A DNA stretch of 11,017 nucleotides from Desulfobacteraceae bacterium (GCA_030620375.1 JAUXEW010000076.1:1-11017), one strand, 5' to 3'; shown: positions 1-6,950, counted from the stretch's first letter. Notes: generated by a model from the letters alone, not told the origin. Made by a program: numbers and translations.

Positions 1-1
1 C

Positions 2-121
2 GAGGTGCATCGTATTCTCGGCCCTGGTTTGCTCGAATCGACCTATGAACAATGCCTGGCACATGAGCTGAATCAGGCCGGCATATCGTTCAAATTGCAA
101 CATCCATATAAAGGTCCTTAG
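2..121 (+). pseudogene. GxxExxY-family protein, truncated remnant (5' end outside window)
   Basis: The frame open from the left edge encodes 39 residues that match the core of the small GxxExxY family: EVHRILGPGLLEST followed by YEQCLAHELNQAGISF. The name-giving G-x-x-E-x-x-Y pattern is visible as G-LL-E-ST-Y. Family members normally continue from Q-x-P-L-P-V-x-Y-K-G into a further half domain of roughly 60-70 residues. Here the frame reads LQHPYKGP and then stops at TAG, so the second half is missing and a few codons around the QxP/YKG junction look deleted. I therefore call it a decayed fragment. The family's function is poorly known; it is often found scattered in environmental genomes. 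The start lies upstream of the window, so the N-terminus cannot be judged. Confidence 0.6.
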
Positions 122-156
122 GAAAGGACTTAAGCGTTTCGTAATATAATTATTAT

Positions 157-183
157 CTTCGTGCTCTTCGTGTGCTTCGTGGT
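157..183. repeat. Three tandem 9-base units CTTCGTGNN
   Basis: Three consecutive copies of CTTCGTGNN (157-165, 166-174, 175-183) lie 35 bases after the broken GxxExxY gene. Read on the opposite strand, the 9-base period would encode a T-K-x type tripeptide repeat. Similar CTTCGTG strings are, to my recollection, common next to GxxExxY genes in other genomes, so this may be part of the same decayed locus. That association is from memory and unchecked. Confidence 0.5.
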
Positions 184-330
184 GTTTGCAATAGGCGGGT
201 AAAAAAAAGTGAAAAAGGATAAGATAAAAGCCAGAGATATTAAAATAATTTACCGATTCAGCTATCAGTAAATATTCAATTTGGTTCCGGCTTGTCCGGG
301 TTAGGGTGTGGGACTATTATTAGCGGAAAA

Positions 331-819
331 ATGAATCAAAATCGTGTGATGCGGATCTGTTTTATAATTGCGGTGGTTATTACCCTTTCAGCCGGCTTGG
401 CGTTTGGAACGGAGCTTTATATCCCCCAAATTAAGACAACGGCAGGGCAAACCGTTGAAATTCCCATCATGATCGACCATATAGACAACCTGGCGGGAAT
501 CAAACTGAAGCTGAAATATGACCCCAACATCCTTGAATTTATGGAGGGAACGAAAACCAAACATACGTCACCCTTGATGCATGTGGTTAATGATAAAAAC
601 CCCGGCGTTCTGATCATCGTCATGGCCGGCGCCAAAGGCATCAAGGGAAAAGAGATTGCCCTGTTTTTGCTTAAATTTAAAACACATAAGGACTTGAAAT
701 CCCAAATATCGACGAAATTATCGATTACCGAGCTTCAATTGATGGGTGATGATTTAAAGGACATAAAATGTACTGTTAAGGTAAATGAAGTAGTGATTTC
801 ACCCAGTGCCCATCCATAA
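331..819 (+). CDS. Small exported protein with one cohesin-like domain
   Basis: From ATG 331 this encodes 162 residues. The N-terminus is a signal peptide: a short basic start (MNQNRVMR), a hydrophobic core (ICFIIAVVITLSAGLA) and probable cleavage near AFG. The mature part resembles a single cohesin-type beta-sandwich: TTAGQTVEIPIMIDHIDNLAGI, then KLKYDPNILEF, then a late strand with ALFLLKFK. These match the cohesin pattern of x-G-x-x-V-x-V-P-V, L-x-Y-D-x-x-x-L-x-F and F-x-x-K. An upstream TTG (292) would add 13 residues and place the signal peptide internally, so ATG 331 is preferred; its ribosome-binding site is weak. No dockerin partner or scaffoldin is visible here. Orphan cohesin domains in non-cellulolytic anaerobes are taken to mediate extracellular protein-protein or cell-surface contacts; the partner is unknown. 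Confidence 0.7.
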   Translation: MNQNRVMRICFIIAVVITLSAGLAFGTELYIPQIKTTAGQTVEIPIMIDHIDNLAGIKLKLKYDPNILEFMEGTKTKHTSPLMHVVNDKNPGVLIIVMAGAKGIKGKEIALFLLKFKTHKDLKSQISTKLSITELQLMGDDLKDIKCTVKVNEVVISPSAHP

Positions 820-885
820 AATACCAAAACCCTTGATATAAATAGTCAAAAAGCCGGAATTGCCTAATCCCAAAGAAAAGATGGC

Positions 886-913
886 TTGACAAAAATTTTA
901 ATTTGTATATATT
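886..913 (+). promoter_or_regulatory. Predicted vapBC promoter
   Basis: A perfect -35 hexamer TTGACA (886-891) is followed after 16 bases by TATATT (908-913) as -10. The antitoxin start codon is 33 bases further on, preceded by GGGAGGG (937-943). The -10 lies inside the inverted repeat that is the likely operator, as expected for an autoregulated toxin-antitoxin operon. Confidence 0.6.
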
Positions 914-927
914 TATAGTATATACAA
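903..927. promoter_or_regulatory. Perfect 9-bp inverted repeat, predicted VapB/VapBC operator
   Basis: TTGTATATA (903-911) and TATATACAA (919-927) are exact reverse complements separated by 7 bases. The palindrome covers the -10 element of the predicted promoter. VapB proteins of the AbrB-like swapped-hairpin type bind such palindromes as dimers and repress their own operon, better in complex with VapC. Binding here is inferred from position and symmetry only. Confidence 0.6.
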
Positions 928-946
928 TTTTTGATCGGGAGGGATC

Positions 947-1177
947 ATGAATACGGCAAAAATTTTTAAGAGTGGAAATTCACAGGCTGTTCGATTGCCG
1001 AAAGAGTTTCAATTCGATGTATCCGAGGTTCAGATTTACCGAAGAGGAGACGAAGTGGTACTTAAAAAAAGGCCGCGTAATTTGTCACGAGTATTTGAGC
1101 TTTTAACCGAGCTTTCCGATGATTTTATGGAAAACGGTCGGAAGCAACCTCCTACACAGAAACGAGAAACCTTTTGA
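947..1177 (+). CDS. vapB: VapB-type antitoxin (AbrB-like)
   Basis: This 76-residue protein has the size and order expected of a VapB antitoxin. Residues 1-43 form the AbrB/SpoVT-like swapped-hairpin DNA-binding domain, with the typical opening MNTAKIFKSGNSQAVRLPKE and the following strand VQIYRRGDEVVLKK. The remaining C-terminal part (LSRVFELLTELSDDFM) is the helical region that normally wraps around the toxin and blocks its active site. The start ATG is preceded at 4 bases by GGAGG. Its stop codon TGA overlaps the ATG of the toxin gene (TGATG at 1175-1179), a translational coupling typical of antitoxin-first modules. It should neutralise the neighbouring VapC and repress the operon through the palindrome at 903-927. 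Confidence 0.9.
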   Translation: MNTAKIFKSGNSQAVRLPKEFQFDVSEVQIYRRGDEVVLKKRPRNLSRVFELLTELSDDFMENGRKQPPTQKRETF

Positions 1178-1578
1178 TGTACATGTTGGACACCGACATC
1201 TGTATTTATATCATTAAGAGCAAGCCGAAAAATGTTCTGAAACATTTTCAGAAATTGCAGCCCGGGGAACTTTCCATGTCCGCCATAACATTTGCCGAAT
1301 TAATGAATGGGGCAAAGAAAAGTCGCAAGGTTGAAGCCAATATTGCAAAGTTAAATGAATTGGCCGAGCTATTGAAAATTAAGCCTTTTGATCAGAAAGC
1401 TGCAATTGCCTATGGAGATGTGCGTTCAGATCTAGAAAAAAGGGGAAAAATAATAGGAAGCAACGACTTGCTGATCGCCGCACACGCGTTAAGCATTGAT
1501 TGGATACTGGTTACAAATAATGAAAAGGAATTCGGGCGGGTTGATGGTTTAAAAATAGAAAATTGGACAAACCCGTAA
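1177..1578 (+). CDS. vapC: VapC-type PIN-domain ribonuclease toxin
   Basis: This 133-residue protein is a complete PIN-domain endoribonuclease; VapC toxins cut specific RNAs, often initiator tRNA, in a Mg2+-dependent way. The acidic residues are in place: Asp5 in MYMLDTDICIYIIK, Glu41 in TFAELMNGA, Asp97 in SNDLLIAAHA, and the final motif LVTNNEKEF around residue 115, where this subfamily often has Asn. The ATG at 1177 is chosen because it overlaps the antitoxin stop; a TTG three bases earlier would also be in frame. The last codons read ENWTNP and then TAA, a normal end for this family. The stop codon lies within the left terminal repeat of the MITE-like element at 1574-1713. The module looks intact. 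Confidence 0.92.
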   Translation: MYMLDTDICIYIIKSKPKNVLKHFQKLQPGELSMSAITFAELMNGAKKSRKVEANIAKLNELAELLKIKPFDQKAAIAYGDVRSDLEKRGKIIGSNDLLIAAHALSIDWILVTNNEKEFGRVDGLKIENWTNP

Positions 1579-1713
1579 AAAGTCCTCAAATCGTCATGCC
1601 GGACTTGATCCGGCAACCAGAAAATATTGAATATACTGGATAGCGCAAAAAGCTTCACTGCGTGCCCGGCTTTCGCCGGAATGACGGAAAAGAGAACTTT
1701 TCAACTTTTTACG
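1574..1713. mobile_element. MITE-like 140-bp element with 10-bp terminal inverted repeats and AAACC flanks
   Basis: The ends CGTAAAAAGT (1574-1583) and ACTTTTTACG (1704-1713) are exact reverse complements. Immediately outside both ends is the same 5-base sequence AAACC (1569-1573 and 1714-1718), as expected of a target-site duplication. Nested inside is a second inverted repeat, CGTCATGCCGG (1592-1602) against CCGGAATGACG (1676-1686), one mismatch. Each inner arm can also fold locally: TGCCGG-7-CCGGCA at 1597-1615 and CCGGC-TTTC-GCCGG at 1666-1679. No transposase is encoded, so mobility would need one supplied in trans. CGTCATGCCGG-type repeats are widespread in related genomes; the exact ends proposed here are my reading. 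Confidence 0.65.
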
Positions 1714-2147
1714 AAACCATCAAATATGTTCCTCAAAATCTACCATTTTGGGAGAGACACGAACTAAACATAATTGAACATGCAAGTATAATCTCAGATC
1801 CTTTGGAGATTTTATACTCTTTTAATCAAGGATGTTCAATAATTAAAGATTTAGCACCGAGCGGATTTTGCATAGTCGAAAATAATATCTTGCGTAAGTA
1901 CGATATCATGCCTGTATTGCTCATTGCCATAGTGGCTTTTTCGTTGGCGCACCATTACCGGGCGGTGCTCAGTTGGCGACACTTCAGGAGGCATGCACTG
2001 AGAAATGGCTTGCAAAGATCTGACAGGAGAGATATTGTCAAAATACATGGTAAAGAGGAATTGAAGCAAGTTCTGAAATCGATTCGAATCATGTTAATCT
2101 TGACTATTTTTAAAAAACCTTTATAAAGTAACGTTAAATTGAAGACA

Positions 2148-2163
2148 TCCCGCCGATGCGGGA
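2148..2163. repeat. Small GC-rich hairpin TCCCGC-CGAT-GCGGGA
   Basis: Perfect 6-bp arms (2148-2153 and 2158-2163) enclose a 4-base loop. No T-run follows on either strand, so it is not a good intrinsic terminator. It resembles the short CCCGC/GCGGG palindromes scattered between genes in many genomes. Confidence 0.45.
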
Positions 2164-2275
2164 CAGGCCTTCTAAAGCAGGATTCGACCACAAAAACTTT
2201 TGATCTATTTTTAAGATTCGCTCGCTGTTTCGGTTCAAATTCACAAAAAACTCTTTCAGGCCTTTCCATTCTAAA

Positions 2276-2304
2276 TCGACCATGGTTTACGCTATACTTA
2301 TAAC
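2276..2304 (+). promoter_or_regulatory. Candidate promoter of the CoA-transferase cluster
   Basis: TCGACC (2276-2281, four of six matches to TTGACA) and TATAAC (2299-2304, five of six to TATAAT) are 17 bases apart and lie about 60 bases before the first CoA-transferase. An overlapping TATACT at 2293-2298 is an alternative -10 with a poor -35. This is the only plausible sigma-70-like promoter I see in the gap, but the match is modest. Confidence 0.3.
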
Positions 2305-2363
2305 CCTCACTTCAATCGAAACGACTATTCGTCATTAACCGTCAAAAGCAAAGGAAGTGTGAA

Positions 2364-3530
2364 ATGACAGCACTTGAAGCGAAAGAAACGACAATGCCAT
2401 TAGAGGGATTAAAGATATTGGATCTGGGGACCATGACGCCGGGGAAATACTGCACTTTGCTGCTCGCCGATTTAGGGGCTGACGTCATCCGGATTGAGCG
2501 CAGCAATGCATCAGGATCTCCGATAAGCGAGGAAGATTTGATCCTTAATCGCAACAAAAGAAGCATTGCTTTAAATCTTAAAATTGAAGACGGCAGGCAG
2601 ATTTTTTATCGATTGGCCGAAAAGGCCGATGTTATCCTGGAAAGCAATCGACCCGGAGCAGCCAAACGGATGGGGGTGGACTATGACACCATCAAAGCGA
2701 TGAATCCCGGTATCATTTATTGTTCGCTTTCCGGATTTGGACAGGATGGCCCTTATGCCCAACTGCCCGCGTTTGATATGATCTTCATGGCAATCGGGGG
2801 GTTGCTGGGCCTTCTTGCCGGGAAAAATCAAGCCCCCGTGGTTCCCGGCATCTATGTGTCGGATACGGGATCGGGGCTTATGGCAACCATCGGCATTCTT
2901 ACGGCGCTTATTGCCCGCAGCAAGACAAAACAAGGCCGGCTTGTCGATATTGCCATGCTTGACGGCGTTATGTCCATGCTTTCCACGGTTTCAGGCTTTT
3001 TACGCCGGAACGGGGAGCCGGCTCAGTCTGAAACACTCGGATTGAAAATGCCCGGCTATTCTGTTTACGAGACAAAAGATGGAAAATATGTTGCCCTGGG
3101 TGTTTTCAGACCCCAGTCCTGGCAGGCATTGTGCCGATTTTTTGAACGGGAGGATTTGGTACAGCAGCAATGGGCAACGGGTCAGGCACAAGAAGAAATC
3201 TTTTCGTTTTTTAAAGAGAAATTTCTGACAAAGACCAGGGATGAGTGGTGTCAAGCGCTTAGAGAGCTTGATATCGAAATTGGCCCGGTTAATGATCTTA
3301 AGGAGGTATATGATGATCCGCAGGTTCAGCACCGGCAGATGGCGGTCCAGGTAGAACATCCCGAGGCAGGAAAGATGATACAGATCGGCATTCCCATAAA
3401 ATTGTCGGAAACACCGGGGCCCATTATGAGACCGGCGCCGGCCATCGGCCGGGATACCGGGGAAATTCTAAAGGAGCTGAACTATAACGAAGCGCAAATC
3501 CAGGAATTGCGGCGTGAACAGGCGATATAA
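2364..3530 (+). CDS. Class III CoA-transferase (CaiB/BaiF family), single-subunit type
   Basis: The 388 residues cover a complete class III CoA-transferase, the interlocked-dimer family that includes formyl-CoA transferase and CaiB, which moves CoA between carboxylic acids through an aspartyl-CoA thioester. The CoA-binding opening LEGLKILDLGTMTPGKYC and LLADLGADVIRIE is at residues 13-46; NRNKRSIALNL follows at 62-72 and GFGQDGPYA at 124-132. The catalytic aspartate is Asp167 in IYVSDTGSGLMA. The C-terminal segment has VQVEHPEAGK and LSETPGP. Racemases of the same fold have a GHDINY-type histidine motif after GPY; here the region reads AFDMIFMA, so transfer rather than racemisation is more likely. 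ATG 2364 has AAGGAAG six bases upstream; ATG 2394 is possible. It is shorter than the four later paralogues and not closely related to either of their types. It opens the operon; substrate unknown. Confidence 0.85.
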   Translation: MTALEAKETTMPLEGLKILDLGTMTPGKYCTLLLADLGADVIRIERSNASGSPISEEDLILNRNKRSIALNLKIEDGRQIFYRLAEKADVILESNRPGAAKRMGVDYDTIKAMNPGIIYCSLSGFGQDGPYAQLPAFDMIFMAIGGLLGLLAGKNQAPVVPGIYVSDTGSGLMATIGILTALIARSKTKQGRLVDIAMLDGVMSMLSTVSGFLRRNGEPAQSETLGLKMPGYSVYETKDGKYVALGVFRPQSWQALCRFFEREDLVQQQWATGQAQEEIFSFFKEKFLTKTRDEWCQALRELDIEIGPVNDLKEVYDDPQVQHRQMAVQVEHPEAGKMIQIGIPIKLSETPGPIMRPAPAIGRDTGEILKELNYNEAQIQELRREQAI

Positions 3531-3553
3531 ATCCAAATCATAAGGAGGAAGCT

Positions 3554-4585
3554 GTGACCAGACCGACAAGTGAAAAAGCCAAGTCCCCCAGATTATCAAC
3601 AAAGAAGCTGACAAACATGGCGTTTGCCTATAAACAATCCGGGACGCTTGTTGCAGCCCTGGAGCTGGGCTTGTTTCTCAAAGTGTCTCAAGGCGAGAAT
3701 ACCGTCAAAAAGGCAGCCAAAAGCATGGACCTGCCGGTTACTGCCATTGATAAGCTTATGACCGCGTGCACAGCCCTTGGACTGTTTAAAAAAAAGGGAG
3801 AATTCTATTACAATTCTCCGGAGGCGGATCGCTATCTGGTTAAAGGAAATAAGAAGTATTATGGTGATTTTCTGATTCACCAGGCCAAAACAGAGTATGA
3901 CAATTGGAAAGATCTCGGGGCCGCCATCCGGAGGCCGCCTATGGAAAAAAGCATGTACCATTCCATGATGCATGATGAGAAATTTGCACGCGCGCTAACC
4001 GTGGCCGGTTATAATTCATCAATCGCAGCAGGATATAAATTCGCCAGAGAATTTGACTTTTCTCCGTATACTTTATTTCTTGATCTGGGCGGGGGATCGG
4101 GATGTTATTCAATCCCTGCCGTTTTAAGCAATCCCAAGCTCAGCGCCATAGTCTTTGATTTTCCAGCTGTTATAAAGGTTACCCAGGAGTTTGTCGCCCA
4201 GGCAGGCCTGTCTGATCGGATAACAACCGTACCCGGCGATTTTACCGTGGACGACCTTCCCAAGGGGGCTGATCTTGTGAGTGTCATCGGGAATTTGCAT
4301 GCTTATTCCATGGATGAGACGGAATTTATCATAAAAAAGGCGTTTGACGCCGTAACCCCGGGCGGCGCCTTGATCATCATCGATTATATGTTGAATAAAG
4401 TTAAAACGGGTCCACTGGAAGCAGCATTTCATCATTTGGGTTCGGTGGCCACATCCTCCAAAGGGTGTGTTAAATCCACGAAAGAGATGTCGGCGTTCAT
4501 GAAAAGGGCCGGTGCAAAGGATATCACAATCAATGATTTCATACCCGATTCAATGAGCCGCGTTACGGGGAAAAAGCCCAAATAG
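3554..4585 (+). CDS. SAM-dependent O-methyltransferase-like protein (Methyltransf_2 type)
   Basis: The 343 residues have the two-part layout of caffeate/acetylserotonin-type O-methyltransferases. Residues about 20-100 form a winged-helix dimerisation domain (LVAALELGLFLKV, then KAAKSMDLPVTAIDKLM and ALGLFKKKGEFYYNS). A Rossmann domain follows, with SAM motif I LDLGGGSG at 176-183, the acidic loop VFDFP at 200-204, PGDF at 227-230, and GNLHAYSMDE around His249, the position of the catalytic histidine of the family's usual LHDW motif. Start is GTG 3554 with a perfect AAGGAGG five bases upstream; the gene begins 23 bases after the CoA-transferase. The substrate is unknown; a hydroxyl or carboxyl group on the compound processed by the cluster is a guess. 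Some bacterial homologues methylate carbon rather than oxygen. Confidence 0.8.
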   Translation: MTRPTSEKAKSPRLSTKKLTNMAFAYKQSGTLVAALELGLFLKVSQGENTVKKAAKSMDLPVTAIDKLMTACTALGLFKKKGEFYYNSPEADRYLVKGNKKYYGDFLIHQAKTEYDNWKDLGAAIRRPPMEKSMYHSMMHDEKFARALTVAGYNSSIAAGYKFAREFDFSPYTLFLDLGGGSGCYSIPAVLSNPKLSAIVFDFPAVIKVTQEFVAQAGLSDRITTVPGDFTVDDLPKGADLVSVIGNLHAYSMDETEFIIKKAFDAVTPGGALIIIDYMLNKVKTGPLEAAFHHLGSVATSSKGCVKSTKEMSAFMKRAGAKDITINDFIPDSMSRVTGKKPK

Positions 4586-4619
4586 GATTTTTGTTTTCAT
4601 CACTATCCGGGAGGCAGAG

Positions 4620-5570
4620 ATGTTCCACACAAGGCTTTGTGACCTGTTGGAGATTGAGTATCCCATTTTACAAGGCGCAATGGGCATTGTAGGCGGGCCC
4701 CGGCTGGCCGCCGCAACGTCAAATGCCGGTGGTCTTGGGATTTTAGCTACCTGGGGAATCAGCCTTGATGAGTTACGCAGGGATATTCGGGAGACCCGCT
4801 CGCTAACGGACAACCCTTTTGGCGTTAATATCGTACCCCTGTCGCCGGAATTTACGCGCAGCCGGGCTGAATTAGTCATCGAGGAAGGCATCACAATCGT
4901 CACCACGGGTCGCGGAGATCCCACAACACCCGTCGTCAGCCTGCTCAAAGAACATCACTGCAAGGTTTTACCCGTGGTTCCCACCGTCAGACACGCCGTC
5001 CGGCTGGAAGCTGAAGGCGCTGATGCCGTTATTGCATCGGGCAACGAGGCCGGGGGGCATGTGGGTACCGTTGCCACCATGCCGCTTATTCCCCAGGTTG
5101 TCGATGCCGTAAAGGTGCCGGTTATTGCCGCCGGAGGCATCGGCGACGCCCGGGGTTTTGTGGCCGCGCTCAGTCTGGGGGCTTGTGGTATTCAGATGGG
5201 GACGCGTTTTCTGGCCGCCCATGAGAGTGACGCCGACCTCAGGTCAAAGCAGAGAATCCTTGAGGCATCCGAAGAAGATAGCGTGGTTTCGTCCCTGTTC
5301 ACCGGAAAAACCGTTCGAATGCTCCGTACCACACGACTCGACAAGTTGATGGATCTGGAACGGCGGGCCGAAAGCAAGGAAGATTTAAAGGCCCTCATGG
5401 CGAAAGTGAGGCAAATGCGCCAGGGCGATACGGATGAAATGGAAGTGGTTGCGGGTCAAATCAGCGGTATGGTCAAGGCGGTTGAAAGCGTTGAACAGAT
5501 CATCCGGAATATTATTAAAGATGCCGCCCGGATCTGCAAACAGCTTGGCAGAACAGCGGAAGACGCGTAG
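4620..5570 (+). CDS. FMN-dependent oxidoreductase, FabK / nitronate monooxygenase family
   Basis: The 316-residue TIM barrel is colinear with enoyl-ACP reductase II (FabK) and the related 2-nitropropane dioxygenases. Visible in order are EYPILQGAMGIVGGPRLAAA (13-32), SNAGGLGIL (34-42), VTTGRGDP (94-101), the FMN/active-site loop GNEAGGHVGT with His147 (141-150), AAGGIGDARG (170-179) and QMGTRFLA (192-199). The C-terminal tail VAGQISGMV and EQIIRNIIKDA resembles the FabK tail more than classical nitronate monooxygenase. GGGAGG lies five bases before the ATG. In a CoA-transferase operon the likely role is reduction or oxidation of an enoyl- or acyl-CoA intermediate rather than fatty-acid synthesis, but this is inference; nitronate detoxification remains possible. 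No partner flavoprotein is encoded nearby. Confidence 0.82.
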   Translation: MFHTRLCDLLEIEYPILQGAMGIVGGPRLAAATSNAGGLGILATWGISLDELRRDIRETRSLTDNPFGVNIVPLSPEFTRSRAELVIEEGITIVTTGRGDPTTPVVSLLKEHHCKVLPVVPTVRHAVRLEAEGADAVIASGNEAGGHVGTVATMPLIPQVVDAVKVPVIAAGGIGDARGFVAALSLGACGIQMGTRFLAAHESDADLRSKQRILEASEEDSVVSSLFTGKTVRMLRTTRLDKLMDLERRAESKEDLKALMAKVRQMRQGDTDEMEVVAGQISGMVKAVESVEQIIRNIIKDAARICKQLGRTAEDA

Positions 5571-5610
5571 ACGCCGTCATCAAAACGGATCGTCACCCAG
5601 GAGGCCGTAA

Positions 5611-6930
5611 ATGGACAGCGAAAAGGCATTGGGAGACATCAGAATTCTTGACCTGGCAGGCCCCATGGGTCTGTATTGCACCAAGCTTTTGGCTGATCTG
5701 GGAGCGGATGTGATCAAGATCGAGAAACCCGGCGGTGACCCTTCCAGATGGATGGGTCCCTTCTTTCATGACGACCCCCACCCGGAAAAGAGCCTTTACT
5801 GGTTTAACCTGAATACCAACAAAAGGAGTATCACGCTCAACCTGGAGACTGTCGATGGGCGGAAGATCTTTAAGAAACTTTTAAAGACCGCAGACTTACT
5901 GATAGAAACGTTTCCGCCGGGATATCTGGAGAAAAAGGGCCTGGGGTATTCAATGATGAAAGAAATCAACCCGGGTTTGATCATGACGTCCATTACACCC
6001 TTCGGACAGACAGGTCCTTATAAAAATTACAGGGCGTATGATATTGTTGGTGTAGCCATGGGCGGACTGATGTTTTTTGGCGGCAGCCCTGAAGACCCGC
6101 CCAATCAGCCCGGTGCTTCCCAGGGCTACCATGCTGCGGGGTTAAGTGCTTCGGAAGCATCTCTCATCGCCCTGCATCATAAGGACATGACAGGTGAAGG
6201 GCAGTATATCGATGTATCCATGCAGGAATCCGTTGCCAATTGCCTGATGTGGACCATGCCTTTTTATGACCTTCGCAAGGCCATTACAACCAGGGACGGG
6301 CGTTGTGTCACATCTCCCAGGCCGTTTCCCCGGATATCCATGGCATGGTACGATCTTTTCCCTTGTAAGGACGGCTGGGTTGTCGGCCATGGCGTGGCCG
6401 GCGCTTTCAGCGGCGGGTTGGAGGCCTGGGACAAATTAATCGACTGGATGGATAGTGAAGATATGGCCGGAGACCTTGTTGAAGACGAATGGCGAGTCCT
6501 GGCAGAGCAATTGGGAGACGCGGCCTATCTGCATACGCTCATGGTGTCCGATCCCGAGGGGTTTACAAACATGGTGGCGAAGAAGGACCATATAGACCGG
6601 ATAATCGGTAATTTTTTAATGACCAAAACAAAGCTCGAGATTTACGACACCGTACAACCCTGGCGAATACCCACCACGGTAATCCAAACTATCAAGGATG
6701 TTGTAAAAGATCCTCAGCTTGAAGCCAGGCAGTTTTTTGTCGAAGTTGAGCATCCGGAGCTGAATGCTACGGTCACATATCCCGGAATGCCTTATCGCCT
6801 TTCCGAAACCCCTGCAAAGATAAGACGTCGCGCCCCTTTAATCGGGGAGCACAATCAAGAGATCTATGAATCCGAACTGGGATTGTCGCCAACAGAACTG
6901 GCCGGTTTTAAAGCAGGGGGTGTGATTTAA
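5611..6930 (+). CDS. Class III CoA-transferase, A-type subunit (A1), catalytic Asp replaced by Tyr
   Basis: The 439 residues have the class III CoA-transferase fold markers: IRILDLAGPMGLYC, LLADLGADVIKIEKPGGD (27-43), NTNKRSITLNLET (68-80), TPFGQTGPYK (129-138), TGEGQYIDVSM (194-204), VEVEHPELNATVTYPG and the C-terminal APLIGEHNQEIY. At the position of the catalytic aspartate the sequence reads QGYHAAGLSA, placing Tyr173 where an Asp is expected, with His174 next. A perfect AGGAGG sits six bases before the ATG. It is clearly paralogous to the gene at 8285-9583: 20 of 27 residues are identical between residues 119-145 and the matching stretch. With the Asp-bearing gene directly downstream (20-base gap) it probably forms a hetero-oligomer in which this subunit binds substrate or plays a structural role. 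Independent activity is not excluded. Confidence 0.85.
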   Translation: MDSEKALGDIRILDLAGPMGLYCTKLLADLGADVIKIEKPGGDPSRWMGPFFHDDPHPEKSLYWFNLNTNKRSITLNLETVDGRKIFKKLLKTADLLIETFPPGYLEKKGLGYSMMKEINPGLIMTSITPFGQTGPYKNYRAYDIVGVAMGGLMFFGGSPEDPPNQPGASQGYHAAGLSASEASLIALHHKDMTGEGQYIDVSMQESVANCLMWTMPFYDLRKAITTRDGRCVTSPRPFPRISMAWYDLFPCKDGWVVGHGVAGAFSGGLEAWDKLIDWMDSEDMAGDLVEDEWRVLAEQLGDAAYLHTLMVSDPEGFTNMVAKKDHIDRIIGNFLMTKTKLEIYDTVQPWRIPTTVIQTIKDVVKDPQLEARQFFVEVEHPELNATVTYPGMPYRLSETPAKIRRRAPLIGEHNQEIYESELGLSPTELAGFKAGGVI

Positions 6931-6950
6931 AAGAAATCAGGGCTGAACCA

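Larger units (their letters stand above)
1714..2363. other. About 650 bases with no convincing gene
   Basis: One frame stays open from within the MITE-like element to 2126 (it would start at GTG 1662 for 154 residues), but its first 17 codons are element sequence and the rest matches nothing I recognise. It contains a hydrophobic patch (MPVLLIAIVAFSLA) near codon 83 and a basic C-terminus. Reverse-strand frames in 1851-2269 are equally unconvincing. The stretch also holds a small hairpin at 2148-2163 and, near its right end, the candidate promoter and ribosome-binding site of the downstream cluster. It may be decayed coding sequence. Confidence 0.5.

Noticed and set aside
281..306. Sequence TTGGTTCCGGCTTGTCCGGG as a possible dispersed repeat
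   Set aside because: It looks familiar from intergenic regions of related genomes, but there is no second copy in the window and no way to check it here.
292..330. TTG 292 as an upstream start of the cohesin protein
   Set aside because: It would put 13 polar residues before the signal peptide; ATG 331 gives a normal signal sequence.
1662..2126. Open frame of 154 codons starting at GTG 1662
   Set aside because: Its start and first 17 codons lie in the MITE-like element, there is no ribosome-binding site, and the protein matches nothing I recognise. Treated as non-coding or decayed sequence.
1851..2269. Two overlapping reverse-strand frames of 72 and 104 codons
   Set aside because: They overlap each other and the weak forward frame, have no family resemblance and no good start context.
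2317..2335. Imperfect palindrome around CGAAACGACTATTCG upstream of the operon as an operator
   Set aside because: Arms of only four bases are expected by chance, and no regulator gene is adjacent.
2364..3530. Alpha-methylacyl-CoA racemase as the identity of the first CoA-transferase
   Set aside because: The racemase histidine motif after GPY is absent (AFDMIFMA instead), while the CoA-transferase aspartate is present.
4586..4619. T-rich stretch between the methyltransferase and FabK-like genes as a terminator
   Set aside because: There is no stem before the T-rich run; it is an ordinary short intergenic gap.
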